Source: Brienomyrus brachyistius
Taxonomy: Eukaryota > Chordata > Actinopteri > Osteoglossiformes > Mormyridae
DNA: 64,000 bases
NCBI RefSeq assembly: GCF_023856365.1
Contig: NC_064551.1
Coordinates: 16,997,527-17,061,526 of the forward strand
Direction: 5' to 3'
The translations under genes and the position numbers were made by a program. The stretch's first letter is position 1. Each line of letters starts with the position of its first letter. Below are positions 45,601-58,711 of the stretch, piece after piece. Under the pieces are notes generated by a model that saw only the letters and a list, made by a program, of their open reading frames with translations, did not search any database and was not told the origin of the DNA.

Positions 45601-48582
45601 CATGGTTTGAATGGTGGTAAACACCACCGATATCGGCGTGTTTGGGTGTCCTCCACCTGCGCTGCTTTGCATTTCCGGTCCAGAAGCACAGAGCTGAATT
45701 GCCAGCTGTAAATCCCCCTTATTGTGAGGCTGCTGCTCCCGGTAGATTTGTCTGACCTGGTGCTACTTCAGTGCCGCTTAAGTGGGAGAGCTGCTGATGG
45801 TGTTTCCGTGCCTGAATCTCATGTCCCCGTGCAGCGGGCGTGACGCTCCCGATCCCGCATGACTGCCCGTGACCGTCCGCCCATCTAGACCCACTGATGA
45901 AGGTCTCGGTGAGAGCTACCAGCCCCTGTCAGGATGCCCCCTACTGATCTCTCTCCATCAGCAGCTCTCGGGACAACAAGTACATTTCCATTTATGCTGT
46001 CGCCCAGAGCGACGTGCAAGTGAGGCAAATGGCACGTTACAAACGCAGGAGTCAGAAAGAGACCAAGCCGTTAACATTCTGAGAGAGACCGAGAAATCTG
46101 TTATAATTACGGTCACTTCTCCAGGTTCGTGAATTTGATATTTGGAGTTTTAGTTATTCGCAAACTCGCCGTGAGCAATTAAACAAACGGGGTTATTTTT
46201 GGAGCTTGCCGACACATTCCAGGGACTCGCAGACGGCACTTAAGCCAAAAACGATACTGAAAATGATTTGGATTGCATAAAATCGTAAAATATATTAATA
46301 TTAGTGATGCATACTATATACTTAAATCTCATGTTAGCTGCCTTTGTGACCAAGGAAGGAATCTTGTGTTTCTCAGAGTAACTTGCAAAATGGCACTGAA
46401 AAGTTAACTTGACAAAGTAATTCGACATGCAAAGTGCACAGTACTGTTTGTTTTGAAATTGGTAATAAATAGACTTAATGTTTTGCTTCAGGCTAGCAGA
46501 CTGTTATGGGTTGATGTTGGGGGGTGGGGAGGGGGGCAGGTGTTAACTTCCATGTTAGCACAGATCTGTCGCCCATAACCTTCACGAATGTGAAGAGGTA
46601 TATTGTTTTGGGTACTTGCTTGTAGTTATTTTCCATTTCGGCACTGTTCAGTTTGTCGGTATGTTTCTTGCCTACAAACAAACCTAGTAAACGCTGAAAC
46701 AACTGTTTAACTGTATTTTAACTGTACGATACATCATGTTTGTCTTACACAATTATACATCTCTATCGATTACTCTCTCTTTGCACGATGACAAGTTTTA
46801 TGACAACTGGCCATTGATACTTTGAATAAAGAACGTTGCGTGCAGAGGAAGTTCACCTCAGAGGAGGACGCGTGTCCTGGGGATTTTGGGGGGTGGGTGA
46901 AGCGTGTTGGCCGTGCGGCTAATGGAAGGTGGCGTGTGAGGTTTACAGTGCGGCGGACTTGTTTGGATGTCGGGGATGATCTGCTGGGCGTTTCGTTAAA
47001 AGCCAGACCCGCTGAGGGGACGACTTCGCAGCACGGCAGAAGTTTCCTGCTGTTTGAAAGCGTCTTTGTGTGTTTGCTAAGCAGATATATTCGTTCGCTT
47101 TAAGTCAACAGCGCATTGCTAGCTTAAAATGTAGTTCCGTGTAGTCTTGTGCATTAACGGTTTATAGCTACACCGTTATCAGTATTTTTTACGAGTTGCA
47201 GCTATATCAGAATGTGATGGGGGGTCGATGTGTAGAAAGTGAGTTTGAATCCCTCTCTTTGTAGAGTAGCTACATCTCAACTGGGCCTTGGCTTCTAACC
47301 CCCAACCCCCCCAAACCCCCAACTGACCTTGTGTTCAGACCCCAGTCTTCTCTCCCTCCTGTAAATCTGTTTCCCGTTTTCCACGAGATAGAAGGGCAAG
47401 GTGAGAGTAAGGCTTGTGGTCCGAGTGCCACCTGGAGCCCTTTTGGGGTTCATGGCCCCGTTCAAGGGTCCATGTGGTAAGTCCCCCAGTTTGATGTTGT
47501 GATCGGTCGTCTGAGATTTAATCAATTAACGGTCGATGCAAATGTGCTCCTGGCTGGAATGGAGACTAGCAGGCTCTGTGTCCTCAGGCACAAAGCATTT
47601 TTCTTCTTTAGCTCTATCTGTCTTTATCTTTCAGTAATAAAATAACTCAAGTCTTATACAAGTGTCACACTTGTATATTGTTATTGTCTTTGAGATTAAA
47701 AGTGATTTCATTAAAAGGTGCTATTGCTTATACACACACCTTTTTGTAAAACCCAATGTCCAGAGTACTTCAGGTCACTGACGAAAATTCTTTGCAAAAT
47801 TGTGAATCCCCTTGTGCCTGCCTGCTTGCTGCAGTTGGCATTTATCTAACAAAGCTGGGACCTGTGATTTAAATTAAAGTGCACTTCAAAATTTATTAAG
47901 GTTTTAACAAATGGAGAAACTGAATTGTTGATGTTTTCACCTCGGGAATAGAGTTGAGTGGCCATTAAATTAAGGGTCTTTGTGAAATTGTTACGCACAG
48001 AGTTCAACTTAAATTTTAGACCTTAAAAATGATGCTAATATTCACTTAAAATTGACAGAGTAAACTTATTACAGATGTACCTTGTTTTATCCGTAATTTG
48101 TACAATTACAATGTCCACCCAATGCAAGAGATCTGGGCCTTTATAAACAACCTGCATCTTTACACGGGAAGGTTTTCATGCTTGTTGGAAAAGGGCGTCG
48201 ACTACAATGAACTGAAAGTCGAAAAACCAGCAGTTGGACAAATATGTAATAATAAAAAAAAAGCCGAAACCAAAACGTATTTAATGCCAAATATTTAACT
48301 GGCCTCCGTCAGTCGTCTGTCATTGTTCATCTGTATGATAAGTCATGTGTTTTATCTTTACAAACAGACATACGCCAGTAAATCCTGAAGTGTTTAGTTG
48401 CATTTGACCAGCATTTGTTCAGTGCCTTTTTCTATTGGAAGGTAAACTGTTTGTTGCAGAGTAAATTCCAGTTGAGGATGGTACCCGTGTCTCTCTCAGT
48501 GGGGGTGGGTGTGAGGCTCGCTCACCAAGTTTGGCCTTTGTGTCAAACCCACACAGAGTGATTTCTGCATGGGGCCATTGCA

Positions 48583-48660
48583 CTGGGCTGACCCTGCTTT
48601 CTCAGAAAAACATTGGCCTTTGGATAAAAGTGTCTGCTGAATACATTTAATGTAATGGTT
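48583..48660 (+). mobile_element. tRNA-SINE 3' fragment
   Basis: GCTGACCCTGCTTTCTCAGA followed by CCTTTGGATAAAAGTGTCTG and CTGAATACATTTAATG. This matches the 3' half of the SINE family at 51075, 57440 and 60375. The head is absent. Confidence 0.65.
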
Positions 48661-48971
48661 TCACCATATAAACTCACCTGTTTAGTCTTGGGTCCAGGAA
48701 ATCCTATGGGTCCTGACCCTATACCCACGTGTAGTCCTGCCATTACCCATTCTCCAATTCCGTCTGCAGACGCATTTTCCATTTCCCATTCCATATGTTT
48801 TTCAGTTCCATCTCCCTCAGACCAAATCCTGCATTTTCCTAAAGATATTCCTCCTAGTCGCCGTCCAATCTGCAAAAAACATAAAGAATGCAAACTGCAC
48901 ATATTTAATTCAAATGTGTGTGTGTGTACCTTGGTCAGTCGGTATCTAACCAGCTGTGTTTCTCCTTGCAG

Positions 48972-49023
48972 AACAAAGATCTGCACTGCCACCTGCCTCT
49001 CCCAGTCTCCCGTCGTATGTCTG
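48972..49023 (+). other. candidate plcb4 noncoding exon
   Basis: A strong acceptor (GTTTCTCCTTGCAG|AAC) and donor (TGTCTG|GTAAGT) define a 52 nt segment. It has no resemblance to known PLC-beta coding sequence, so it would be 5' UTR. The splice sites are among the best in the plcb4 intron, but support is by motif only. Confidence 0.35.
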
Positions 49024-49645
49024 GTAAGTTCCTGAATGCGCCGTGCGTGGGCATAACCGTGATTCGGCAGCGGAGGGCAAACTGTGGCCATGTTTGCAGC
49101 ACACGTTGATGAAACGCGAGCATCCGTGTTTTCCCTGCCATCGAGACGGGGCAGTTTGCTGTCGGATGTGGGGGGATTCCGCACAGGGGGTTTCCCGTCA
49201 AGGTCATGCGGCCTTCTCTCTCTCCGCGGGATATCTGTAAGCTTTCAGATGTTGCTGTCTCTGTGGATTATGGCGAGCCTGTCTGAGCAGATTGAGGGTG
49301 GGGTTTTGTGTTGTCCGCGTACGTCGTGGTCGTGTGTGTATATTTATACCGCTGCGAGTCCTGCCGTTTGTCCGAACGGCCGCCTGTGTTCGCTCTTGCC
49401 TTGGGTGGGGGTGCGTGCGCATGCACATGTGACTGAAGTCTGTTCCTTCCATCTGGTACCTGCAGATCCTCAAAAAGACCTGAATTTGCGTATCTAAAAA
49501 GTAAGGCCTTAATTGGTATTAAAATGTCTTAAGTCCATCTGTTAAGGGACATAAAGGCACAAACGTGGAAAATTAACATCAATTCATGTTCATGCATGGG
49601 AGGATTTTATTAGCGGCAGCCATTTTGAATTTTAAAATCACATTC

Positions 49646-49787
49646 TGTGGAATCTGCATGGATGCGATGGGAATCGGCTGTGGAATCTGCATGGATGCGA
49701 TGGGAATCGGCTGTGGAATCTGCATGGATGCGATGGGAATCGGCTGTGGAATCTGCATGGATGCGATGGGAATCGGCTGTGGAATCT
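49646..49787 (+). repeat. 33 bp tandem repeat, 4.3 copies
   Basis: The unit is TGTGGAATCTGCATGGATGC + GATGGGAATCGGC, repeated at 49646, 49679, 49712 and 49745 without visible change, plus 10 bases. The period of 33 keeps frames open on both strands (GICMDAMGIGC repeated), which explains the open frames here. Confidence 0.97.
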
Positions 49788-51074
49788 CACCTTGCATGTG
49801 GGGAAAGCAAAGTGCCAACGACCTAAAGTGACTGGTGTCTTTGCATGTTTTTGATATTGTGTATAACTGACATTAAATGTTAAAGGTTTTAAATCTAACG
49901 TGCCTGAACCTGCAGATGGCCTGTCGTTGTGATGTTGCTGAGCGATGACTGTAGTGATGTTCTTCTGGTTGTGGTCTCCAGCATGCCTGTGTCCAAGGCT
50001 CCATGTTTACAACGACCCTTGTCAACCTCCGAAAATACCGGAGTCACCACCATTAGTCTGCCTAAGTTACTCTTTACGCTGTTCACGAATCTCTGGGGTG
50101 CACGATCCTACTCCCTTCTCCATAAACGTTCTAGAGAACGATGACATCAGGAAGCTGAACGTATGGCTGAGGCTGGTGAGCTGCAGGTGGCTGAAGCTTC
50201 TGGACCAGAGCGGCATGACCGGAAAATCAGGATCAGCTCCTCTGTGAAATTTGTATGACGGAACTGACGTTTATATTGGGCAAAGCCGACATGTACGGCG
50301 CCGAGGGAAAGATCTCAATCGTAGAAAACAAACAGGGAAAGCAGCCAGTGAAAAAATATCGTTTGGGCCTGACGTTTGGATGCCTGCTTGCTCTAGTTTC
50401 TCTGGGTGACATAAATGATCTTATTTTTGCTTCTGTTCGGCTCAGTGTAATGACCTTTGTCCATCTGCTGTTATTCATCATGCATTCTATCCTTTTTGAT
50501 GAAATTCTCTTTGATCCTTCCATTTCCTCTGCAGTGGTTTATCCAGGGACGGCCCTCTGATTAACCTCCGTCCCGGCCCCGTCGAGGCCTCTGGTGCAGT
50601 CCGAGATGGCTGCATGCTCTCGGGGGACTTTTTATTCTCCCCGTCTGTGGAGTTACTCTCTGCCTGGGCCTGCGAGTCTTGGTTTGAACGGAGCTGAAAT
50701 AGCCTGTCAAGGAACAAAATGTCACCAGGCAAATTACTGGATGTTAAATATGTTGTTTCTAACCATTCTGAGCACACGGTGACACATTTCTGCCGAATCC
50801 GTATTAAAAATCTTGGCGGCTGCCTGTAGGGATTTGCCATCGAGGGTCGTCTCTCACCTAATCTGTACTTTCCGTGAAAAGCTGACATTTTTTTTCCTTT
50901 CAGATCTTTTAAAAATCTTGTTCACTTGTCATAGGATCAGTTTAACCCAGACTGGGATTTTTGTACTGGGGATATGGGGGGTGGGAGGGGGTGCCTATTT
51001 CAGGAACTGGGGAGTGTAGAAAAGAGTCAGCTGGATGTGTGCTGTGGATTTATCTAGAAAAGAAGGTGAACCTT

Positions 51075-51312
51075 GTGGCCGGGGGGGGGCGTGTAGATTA
51101 GGACTCTGTCCCTATTACGGGAAGGTCGCTGGTTCAAATCCCAGGGTCGGCAGGGTGATTTCACCATCGGGCCCCTGAGCCGAGGCCTTAATTCCCAAAT
51201 GGTCCAAGGACTCTCCGACCCGGCTTTCCCATAAAAAAAAAAAAAATATATATATATATATTTTGTGCGTGTGTGTCGCTTTGGATAAAAGCTTCTGCTA
51301 AACAACATTGTA
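51075..51312 (+). mobile_element. tRNA-derived SINE
   Basis: A B-box-like GCTGGTTCAAATCCCAGG at 51130, then GGGTGATTTCACCATCGGGC, GGTCCAAGGACTCTCC, an A/TA run, and the tail GTCGCTTTGGATAAAAGCTT + CTGCTAAAC. The tail is the common teleost L2/CR1-like end, implying LINE-driven copying. Confidence 0.75.
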
Positions 51313-52144
51313 AAATGAAGTTGTGAGAGAATTCTGCCCTGCGTACTGCGTACATTCAGGGACTCTCTTATTGTAATGTGATAGGACGCTTCACTTGCAC
51401 ACAGCATTGTAACATGGGCAGAATTTCCTGTCAGTGGAAGCGTGCTGATGCTTTCGTTAAACAAACGATGTTTATAAATGAGCCGTACTCTCTGATGTGT
51501 CAGTAATGACTGCGTGTGGCCCTGTTCGATATGCTGGGCACCGTCTTAAAAGGACATTGCGTTGGCATGAAGCTGGTTGTTAATAATAGGATCCCTTTGT
51601 AACAGTGCACAGGTGTATAACTACAGCGGGGCCCCCAGGGCTGGCTCTGAGGCTGCACTGTAAACGTGCAGTTATCTCTGTAAAGCCGCAGTGAAGCAGC
51701 TGCCGTAGACGACCGTGGTTGGTTGCCATGGCAATGTGATGTCAGATAGGAGCAACATCTGTTTGCTGTTTGTTGAGAATGGGGCTTCTTTTCCTGACGA
51801 GGCAGAGGGCTAAGTGACCCACACAGGGCCTGTGAGTTGTGCCTTTATGGCGCCGAACACGGTGTGGATTTCACGGGCATTCCCCGCTCGACGGGGAATT
51901 TCGGACGCGCCTGAGGGGGGGTCTTGGGATGCCCAGTTTAGATATCTGTGGAAGGGTAATGCAGAACTGCAGGGTTATCGCACCTAGCTTTCGTGTAAGA
52001 GTAGTGTTGACATGTGGATGCAGTGGGTTGAGTGGTGTGGGTCCGAATCCTCAAATCCTGATCAAGCACATCAGTTTGCCTCATGCTGCTGAAAAGGCTG
52101 AGGTTCCTCCCAAAATAAACCAAACTACTGTGTTCAAGTCCCCG

Positions 52145-52260
52145 TGCGGATTAATAATTAATGACTCGCGGTGAACAATCGTGCATTATTGGAAAAGGCA
52201 CCGCTAATTAATTATAACTGCATGCCTAATGCCTGCCAGTAAATAATGTATGGGGAGAAT
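52145..52260. promoter_or_regulatory. candidate conserved noncoding element
   Basis: TAATTA at 52155, 52205 and 52209, with GAACAATCGTGCATTATTGG and CATGCCTAATGCCTGCCAG. It is unique and AT-rich, and resembles vertebrate enhancer-type elements. Motif-based guess. Confidence 0.3.
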
Positions 52261-53289
52261 TGAGTTGTTTTATTACCCTGTCCTGAGGTCTTCAGTGCTG
52301 AAGCCCCCCTCCCCCAACATTGAGAACACCAGCCCGGTATCGGGTCCGCTTTCTGGACATGCCTGCGGTCAGCAGAGGGCACTCTCGTTGCCCCCCACCC
52401 CACTCAATCCATCTCTATAAGGCCACATTCTATTTCGGTGAGGCTGGAAAACATTCTGTCTTATTGCTCAGACCACATTATCTGGGGAGGTCCAGGGAGG
52501 GGGGTGGGCAGAGCTTATTGGTACTTATTTGGGCAAGGAGAGGATTTGCTGTTTTATTTTTTAGGTTCCTCGGACCAGCTGAAATCCGTCCGGCTAATAT
52601 CCGTGTCACGCCGTCAGCCGCGGTCTCCCCATCCCCTCCTATAACGGCTTCTGATTAATGGAAAATCGCGGTGAGCTGCAGCACGGTCTCTCTATTAGGA
52701 TAATTGATTTGTCTTAAAAGAAGCTGGCCTGTGCTTTGAAGTATTACGATGTTATCAGTAGGGGGCAGTGCGAAATGTTGGTCCTGTTTTGACCATTTTT
52801 GGGCAAGCGTGGACTAGGGAAGCCTTCAAGCAGGAGGTTGACGACCCCCCCCCCCCCCCCGCCCCCAAAAAAAAAAAAAGAAAGCAGAGATTCTCCTAGG
52901 ACACAGAAGATCAGGACTCGGGACCGTCTTTGTCCTTTGAGCGTCTCTGAGCGAACCCAGCAGCCAAGGGGGAAGCATAAAGGCATGTTTGTATGTCTGT
53001 GTTTGCATTTGTTTGGAAATTTTTGGTTTATGAGAAAACAACCAAACCAATATGTTCAAAATAATAAGAGCGGCTTCATTGAGACCATGTTGGTCCCTGC
53101 CCAGGAAGCTGTATTCTTAATCTGGGTGCTAAAACTTTGTCCCTGGTCAATGGAGAGTCACACGTGACCCTTCAAGATGTCCAGGAGCTCCCTAATTCAG
53201 CCTAAACTATTCCTGACCCTCGTTAAATCCAAGCATATCAGAACTGAACCGTTCCCCTCCCGCTTGGACCACCGAGTCGCATCATCTGA

Positions 53290-53405
53290 CTGTGAAATTA
53301 ATTTTAAAAACATCTGAAGGGCGCTACAGACGGACCAGAATGAGGTCATTGTTAATAATCAGTCACTTTAATTAGTTTTCAATACTAGGGAGCAATAAAT
53401 ATTAT
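53290..53405. promoter_or_regulatory. candidate conserved noncoding element
   Basis: Unique AT-rich block with GTGAAATTAATTTT, GTTAATAATCAGTCACTTTA, ATTAGTTTTCAATA and AGCAATAAATATTATC. The look is similar to 52145-52260. It was not tested for conservation. Confidence 0.25.
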
Positions 53406-53463
53406 CAAGCAGGAGGCTTTGAGTGCCCGACTGTGTCCTGTTAGGGTGGTCCAGAGTTACTCC

Positions 53464-53586
<123 letters not shown>

Positions 53587-54610
53587 TTGTGTCCTTGCTG
53601 GGTCACTCCGCCCCACACCCAAAGCAGCCTTCGCTGGCTCTGATGCCAGCACCAAACCCTGGGGCCCTGCGCTCTTTAGTCGACGTCGATCCGGTTTCTC
53701 TGGCCATATCCGCTTCCGTGTGGCTGCCCGCATGCCATGTTTACGCTGGATAAACTTGCCGCACCCTGGGCAAATAACTCCCCAGTGCCCCAGAGGGGCT
53801 CTTTAATCTCTACTTTTTTGGGATATAAAGATACAAATCGACACCTATACTGCTTATGTGTGACAAATGAAATTTCAAAACGTAGCGTTTCGGGTATTTT
53901 GGGGATAAATAGTGAGGTCCGGATGCTGCAGGTATAATCGGACTTATTCTGCATGCATGCGTCTGTGTGTGGCGCCGCCCGCAGGCACCTGCAGGAAATC
54001 CCCTGCCCCGCGCAGTGGGTGTCCCTAAGCTGTCACTGTGGACACAGCTTCCCCTCCCTGTTCCAGTTATTACCTTTGGCTCTGGCTACGATCCTGTCGC
54101 TCACAACGGAGCTGCACTGGCGGGAGAGGAGCGGCGTTAGGGCTACAGTGCAGCAGCTTGCCGGGGACCCCCCACCAAGGCAGGGCCCCCCCCCGCCGCC
54201 CAGGGAAGGTGCGTCCACTCGCACGGCACATTCCATTCGCTTAATTGCGGGATTGGTTCCGCGTCGATGATTAAGCTTTTCTTCTTGACAGCGACGCGTG
54301 ACCGTCTCAGATATTTGTTTCCAAAGGGTGTAATAATCGATGTTCTCTACAGTGCCGTGTGATGACATGTTTGCTTTGAAGAATTTGGGGGGGCGAGGCA
54401 TGACTGAAGGCATTGTTTATGGGCTTCGGAGGCAGATAAACCTGCTTCTTACTGTGTCATAAAATCAGAAGTGAACTGGCAGTTTGTGAGAGGTGAGGTT
54501 CGCGAACGTCCTCATCACAACTGAACCACCAGTGATTTCATGCACCTAATTTCTCTGCATGTAATAAAGTCAGTATTTGTTGTGGGACTCTCGCCGATAT
54601 TTTTTTATTT

Positions 54611-54641
<31 letters not shown>

Positions 54642-54964
54642 TTATTTATTTTTTTTGGCTGAAGGTGGGGGGCCGGGGGGGGCATTCTGTGGCTTGGAAT
54701 GCCCTACTGGGTGGGAATCTTCCTGTCACCAGTGTGAGACATACGCACTGTCTTTCACCATGACGAGCAGGAAACCACTGAAGTGTTTTGATCCCCAGCA
54801 TCTTGTCGTGGCATTGAGGGGGTGGGGGGTCGTCATCAGTGATAAAGGGGGGGGGGGATCGTCCTTCTGCTGTTTCTCCCTCCACTCTGCTGAATGATGA
54901 CTTTCTGCTTTCCTGTGTTGGAGCCCCACAGGCTTTTCCTTCATGTCTTCCTCTGCTCGGTGTC

Positions 54965-55175
54965 CCAAACCTCCTGCATGTTCTCCCCATGTTCTCTGGG
55001 CTTCCTCCCGCAGTCCAAAGATGTTGTCACGCTAACCGGGTGTCTCTAAATTGACCGTAGTATGTGGCGGTGTGTCCGTGTTTGACTGGCATCCTGGCCC
55101 TCCCCAGCCCTGTGCCCTTTGCTGTCTGGGACAGGCTCCAGCTCCTCTCTAACCAGAATGAGCGGCTCACAGCCT
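54965..55175 (+). mobile_element. diverged V-SINE
   Basis: CCTGCATGTTCTCCCCATGT, CTTCCTCCCGCAGTCCAAAG, TCTCTAAATTGACCGTAGTA and GGGACAGGCTCCAGCTCC keep the V-SINE order with many changes, ending at GAATGAGCGGCTCAC. It is older than the copies at 295 and 3990. Confidence 0.7.
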
Positions 55176-56074
55176 TCCTGAAGTATGTTTGTTGCTGGTT
55201 TTGTGTGGCCTGTTAGCTACCTGAAGCTTTTTGCTGTGGTTCCCTGCCAGTCAATGAGAATGAAATTCCAGAGGATCATCTAGAAGAGTCCAGTGTGCCT
55301 CATGTGACCTGCCGGTCTCGGCCCGTTAGGGTACCCATTCATCTCGGCGCACTTTCCTCGCATGTCGTGGATTTGAGACGTTCCGGTGCGACAGAATCTA
55401 TCGGCAGTAAAATATGCTATGCAGTGACACTGATGGGTGAACGGTAACTGAAGGCCGTTTCGCGGCTCTGCCCCCGTTCTGAGTCGTTAATCTCTGAGTG
55501 ATCGTTCCTGTACTGTGTCAGGACCAGATGAAACTGCACCACTGAGACTTGGGCTCTGCACTCGCAGGATCCTGTTCCGGATGTTTCCCAGCGGCGCTGA
55601 CAGGAATTATACTGTCACTCCCATCCATTTTGTGACCCCCTTACCCAGTGCAGACTCGCCGGGAAATGAACAGTATGAACTTCTTTCATTTTTCCCTTTA
55701 TCTAAAGAATGTGACGGAGAATTAAACATGACTGTGTTCTTTCTTTCTTTAGTGGTAATAAAGAGGAATTAAAACGGCTCCCCTTTCAGGTGTTTTCGGG
55801 TGTCTGTGCGCTTTGATTAGCGGAGCTGCATCAAAATGGACTTGCGGGTCGTCGTATTTAAAGGGGGTCGTTCCCGGCCGTGTGAAGGTGCTATGAATGC
55901 ACTCGCGTCTCTGATCCCCCAGCCTGACATCAAAAGCTGGGGCTCCTCCCCGACCCTGTCATCTGCAGCTGGCCGCCCCCACCTCGGGGCCGGGGTCTGC
56001 TTCCCCCTCGTTAGCCACCGGCAGATGAAAAGCGGGGGCGTTTCACGGCGCCACCACGGGAAGCCTCTGTGTCT

Positions 56075-56102
56075 CCCCCCCCCCCCCCCCCCCCCCCCCC
56101 CC
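56075..56102 (+). repeat. poly-C run of 28
   Basis: Uninterrupted C homopolymer. Its true length is uncertain because such runs are hard to sequence and assemble. Confidence 0.9.
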
Positions 56103-56616
56103 GGCTCCTCTTTTGGCATAATCTCACGCCCGTATCGTGCCGCTCGCTCCTCCTCCGGTGGGAACCTCCTTGTTGAGATGGCATCGCCGTGACCAGCTCC
56201 TCGCTGCCTGGACTGCGATCTGCAGCCTTTCCAGCGAACATACTTAACGTTCTTGGCTTATTTTCTCCATGGAAGCAGGGAATTCTGGGAATTTTATGCA
56301 GGCAAACAGGTTCTCTCTGGATGTGAATGTCACAGTCTGATGAGGTTCTAAAAACAAGAACTAAAGGTGAACCGTGGCCGGTGTGGATACGGAGATGTTT
56401 GGAATAATCTGGCCTTCTGCGTTTGGGTTTTGTGAGGGACACCTCATGGGTAACATGGCGGGTGGGGAGGTCTTCTGTTTACATGTTAATGAAAGTGTAT
56501 TTTATTAGACAGGTGTGGTCCCTTCGCAGTAGGGGGTAGCGAGGCCTGACGTGCCTGTGTAGCTGCAGGGTGACCCCTCTGCTCCCCCCTTTCATTCTCT
56601 CCGATTCTCCCCACAG

Positions 56617-56714
56617 ATCCGTGAGCAGCCATGACAAAGCTGTACGAGTTCGACTGGCAGAAGTCCATTCCGGAGTTCATGCAGGAAGGGACCATCTTCG
56701 ACAGGTTTGAGGAG
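56617..56714 (+). CDS. plcb4: plcb4 first coding exon: phospholipase C beta-4, N-terminus
   Basis: The exon follows an acceptor (CGATTCTCCCCACAG|ATCC) and ends GAGGAG|GTGAGA. ATG at 56631 in GCAGCCATGA begins 28 codons: [20 protein letters not shown], then TIFDRFEE, ending in phase 0. This matches the PLC-beta-4 start in length and motif (human MAKPYEFNWQK... QEG..FDR.EE). It is the beginning of the PH domain. PLC-beta-4 is the Gq-activated PIP2 hydrolase prominent in retina and cerebellum and related to fly NorpA. The upstream 14 nt are 5' UTR. The rest of the gene (next exon expected to start ESF-like) is not in the window, so this is partial. It is on the same strand as plcb1 and 31.6 kb after its stop. 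Confidence 0.92.
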
Positions 56715-57439
56715 GTGAGAGCCCGTAAACCCCCTACCCCCCACCCCGATTTGACCAGAAAATGTGTCGCTTTTCCTCTTCACTCTTAGGAAATACGAAC
56801 GCGACCGTCCTCTCAGGTGGGCCAGACCCATATCTGCCCAGAAGCCTGGAGTTAATGATAAATAACGGGCTCCCTGGGGCCATGTGCCCTCCTAAACCCA
56901 CTTTCCTGTGGGAACGAGGAGCGAAACGTGGCTTTCCCCCAGAGCATTTTCAGAGAGTGCCACCTGCTGGTTAGGGGTCACCGGCGCCGCTAAGTGTCCA
57001 AGTGTCACGGGGAAAACAGCAGCTGCTATATTTGTGCAGCACATCATGGAAAATGCGTTTTCCCGTGGCCACCACTACCTTATATAGCGATCGCCGGGAC
57101 CCTTGCCAGCGGGTGGCGCTGCCTCCCACAGTAAGATAATGTTCACTTGGATGGGTCCATTAAACATGTAGGATCCACCAAATTGAAACAGGCAGTTTCA
57201 AAATGTATTTTGTTTGTTATTAATAAGGGTTGTTGTGGGTATTTTTAGTAAGAGTATAATTTAGTATGAAGTGACCCTTGGTTTTAAGGTTGTGAACAGG
57301 CTCTGGTTCCAAAGCAAAACTCAGCTCTCTCTCTGGGTCCTAGAGTCCACCACCGTCTGCTTTAGAAACCGTGTTTTCCTGAGAGCGGAGCCAGAATCAT
57401 CATGGAGCTTGACTGGCAGGGCAAACTGCATCTGTAAGC

Positions 57440-57660
57440 CTGAGTTGCTGTGTCTCCTTGGGTTAGGAGGCTGTGTCTCTGATCAGAAGGTCACCGGTTC
57501 AAATCCCAGAGTAGCAGAGTGATGTCATCGTTGGGCCCCTTCAGCGAGGCCCTTAGTGCCTGTTCGCTCCAGGGACTGGCTCACCCTGCTTTCTCAGAAA
57601 ATGTACGTAATGTACAAAACTGTACGGATAAAGACGTCTGCTTAAATAAGTGGAATGGAT
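57440..57660 (+). mobile_element. tRNA-derived SINE
   Basis: GGTCACCGGTTCAAATCCCA (B box), GCAGAGTGATGTCATCGTTG, GGCTCACCCTGCTTTCTCAG and the end ACGGATAAAGACGTCTGCTT follow the order of the copies at 51075 and 60375. Confidence 0.75.
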
Positions 57661-58708
57661 GGTCGCAGAAAGTCACCAGCAGGGATCGCGGCTTTGCAGT
57701 GCCCTCCGGCGAAAACTGCTTTGGCTCAGGTTTTCACCAGCTTCTCCTCTCGGCTCCATTGGGGGGTGGGGGGAATCCTCATCAGCTCCTCCTGCCCTCA
57801 GTAATATTTACGTACCTGATGCTAGCTCTCTCTGCCGCGTTGCCGGGGAGGCACCTACCATCTCGGCAGAGATAAAAGGGCCTTAATTTGCAGGGAAGTT
57901 CACGTGTCGCCGTAGGAACTGCTCCGCATTGCCAGGGTTACCCGGCGTACAGTGTCAACAGGCGGCGGTGATCTAAAAATAATACACGAGTGAAATGTTT
58001 CAGAGATGAGGCCGCGGTTTATGTAGGTTCACTGGATCTGCCGTCCCAAAAACACATGGAGGCGACAGGTTGGGTTCCTGTTACGCTGCAGTTTCTCCAG
58101 CCCGGTTTGCCCATGTGTGGTACAGTCCGACTGCGCTGACCGTCCAGACGCAGTGAGAACCGCTATAATTAACGTTGTGATTGCGATAAAAGTTACTGTG
58201 CGTCAGAATGAAACGTCTCCCTCGAGCGATTTCTGATTGCTTTGATACATCTGCATCACAGTAAGAGTTCATCGGGTACTTTGCTGAGTAACCCCCGTTT
58301 GTTCCTTGTGGATTTCCTTGCATTAGTACTTCTGGTTCTGCTATGCTCATTATAGTAGTGATTTTAAGGACCGTGCTAATATAATATAATCGATCGATCT
58401 CCCATAACCACTTATTCAGTACAGCATCACTCCGAGTCGTGTTTATATCCGAAATGTCTGTGTAGTTGACCCAGCTGGTAATTCTATTCCTTGGTTAATA
58501 AACTATGCCCCGAACGATAATTGTTTTTCGTCTCATTAAGTGTCATGATTTTGCCCACACTTGGGGGTGGGGTTACTCTGTGCTTCCCTGACGGTACGGT
58601 TTAGCCGTTACCAACTACGTTAGCTTGTCCTGCGTTCTTCAGAAAATTTGATTCGTTAAAATATGATTCTCAGAAGAGAAGGATTGACTTTCCTGTGTTC
58701 TTTCTTTG

Positions 58709-58711
<3 letters not shown>

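Larger units (their letters stand above)
37713..48971. other. probable plcb4 5' intron, left part
   Basis: No coding exon is recognised. It holds ATT-rich repeats (38484-38520, 38797-38822), a (GT)31 microsatellite (39611-39672), an unrecognised GC-mixed open stretch (41913-42398), a CpG-richer block (43170-43950), a LINE-tail-like fragment (45980-46050), a C-rich patch (47299-47322) and a SINE 3' fragment (48583-48660). The rest is unique. Confidence 0.55.

Noticed and set aside
51130..51150. Functional tRNA genes at B-box-like sites (also near 320, 28640, 57490 and 60415)
   Set aside because: Only SINE-type heads with LINE-like tails are present. No cloverleaf with a plausible anticodon arm was found.
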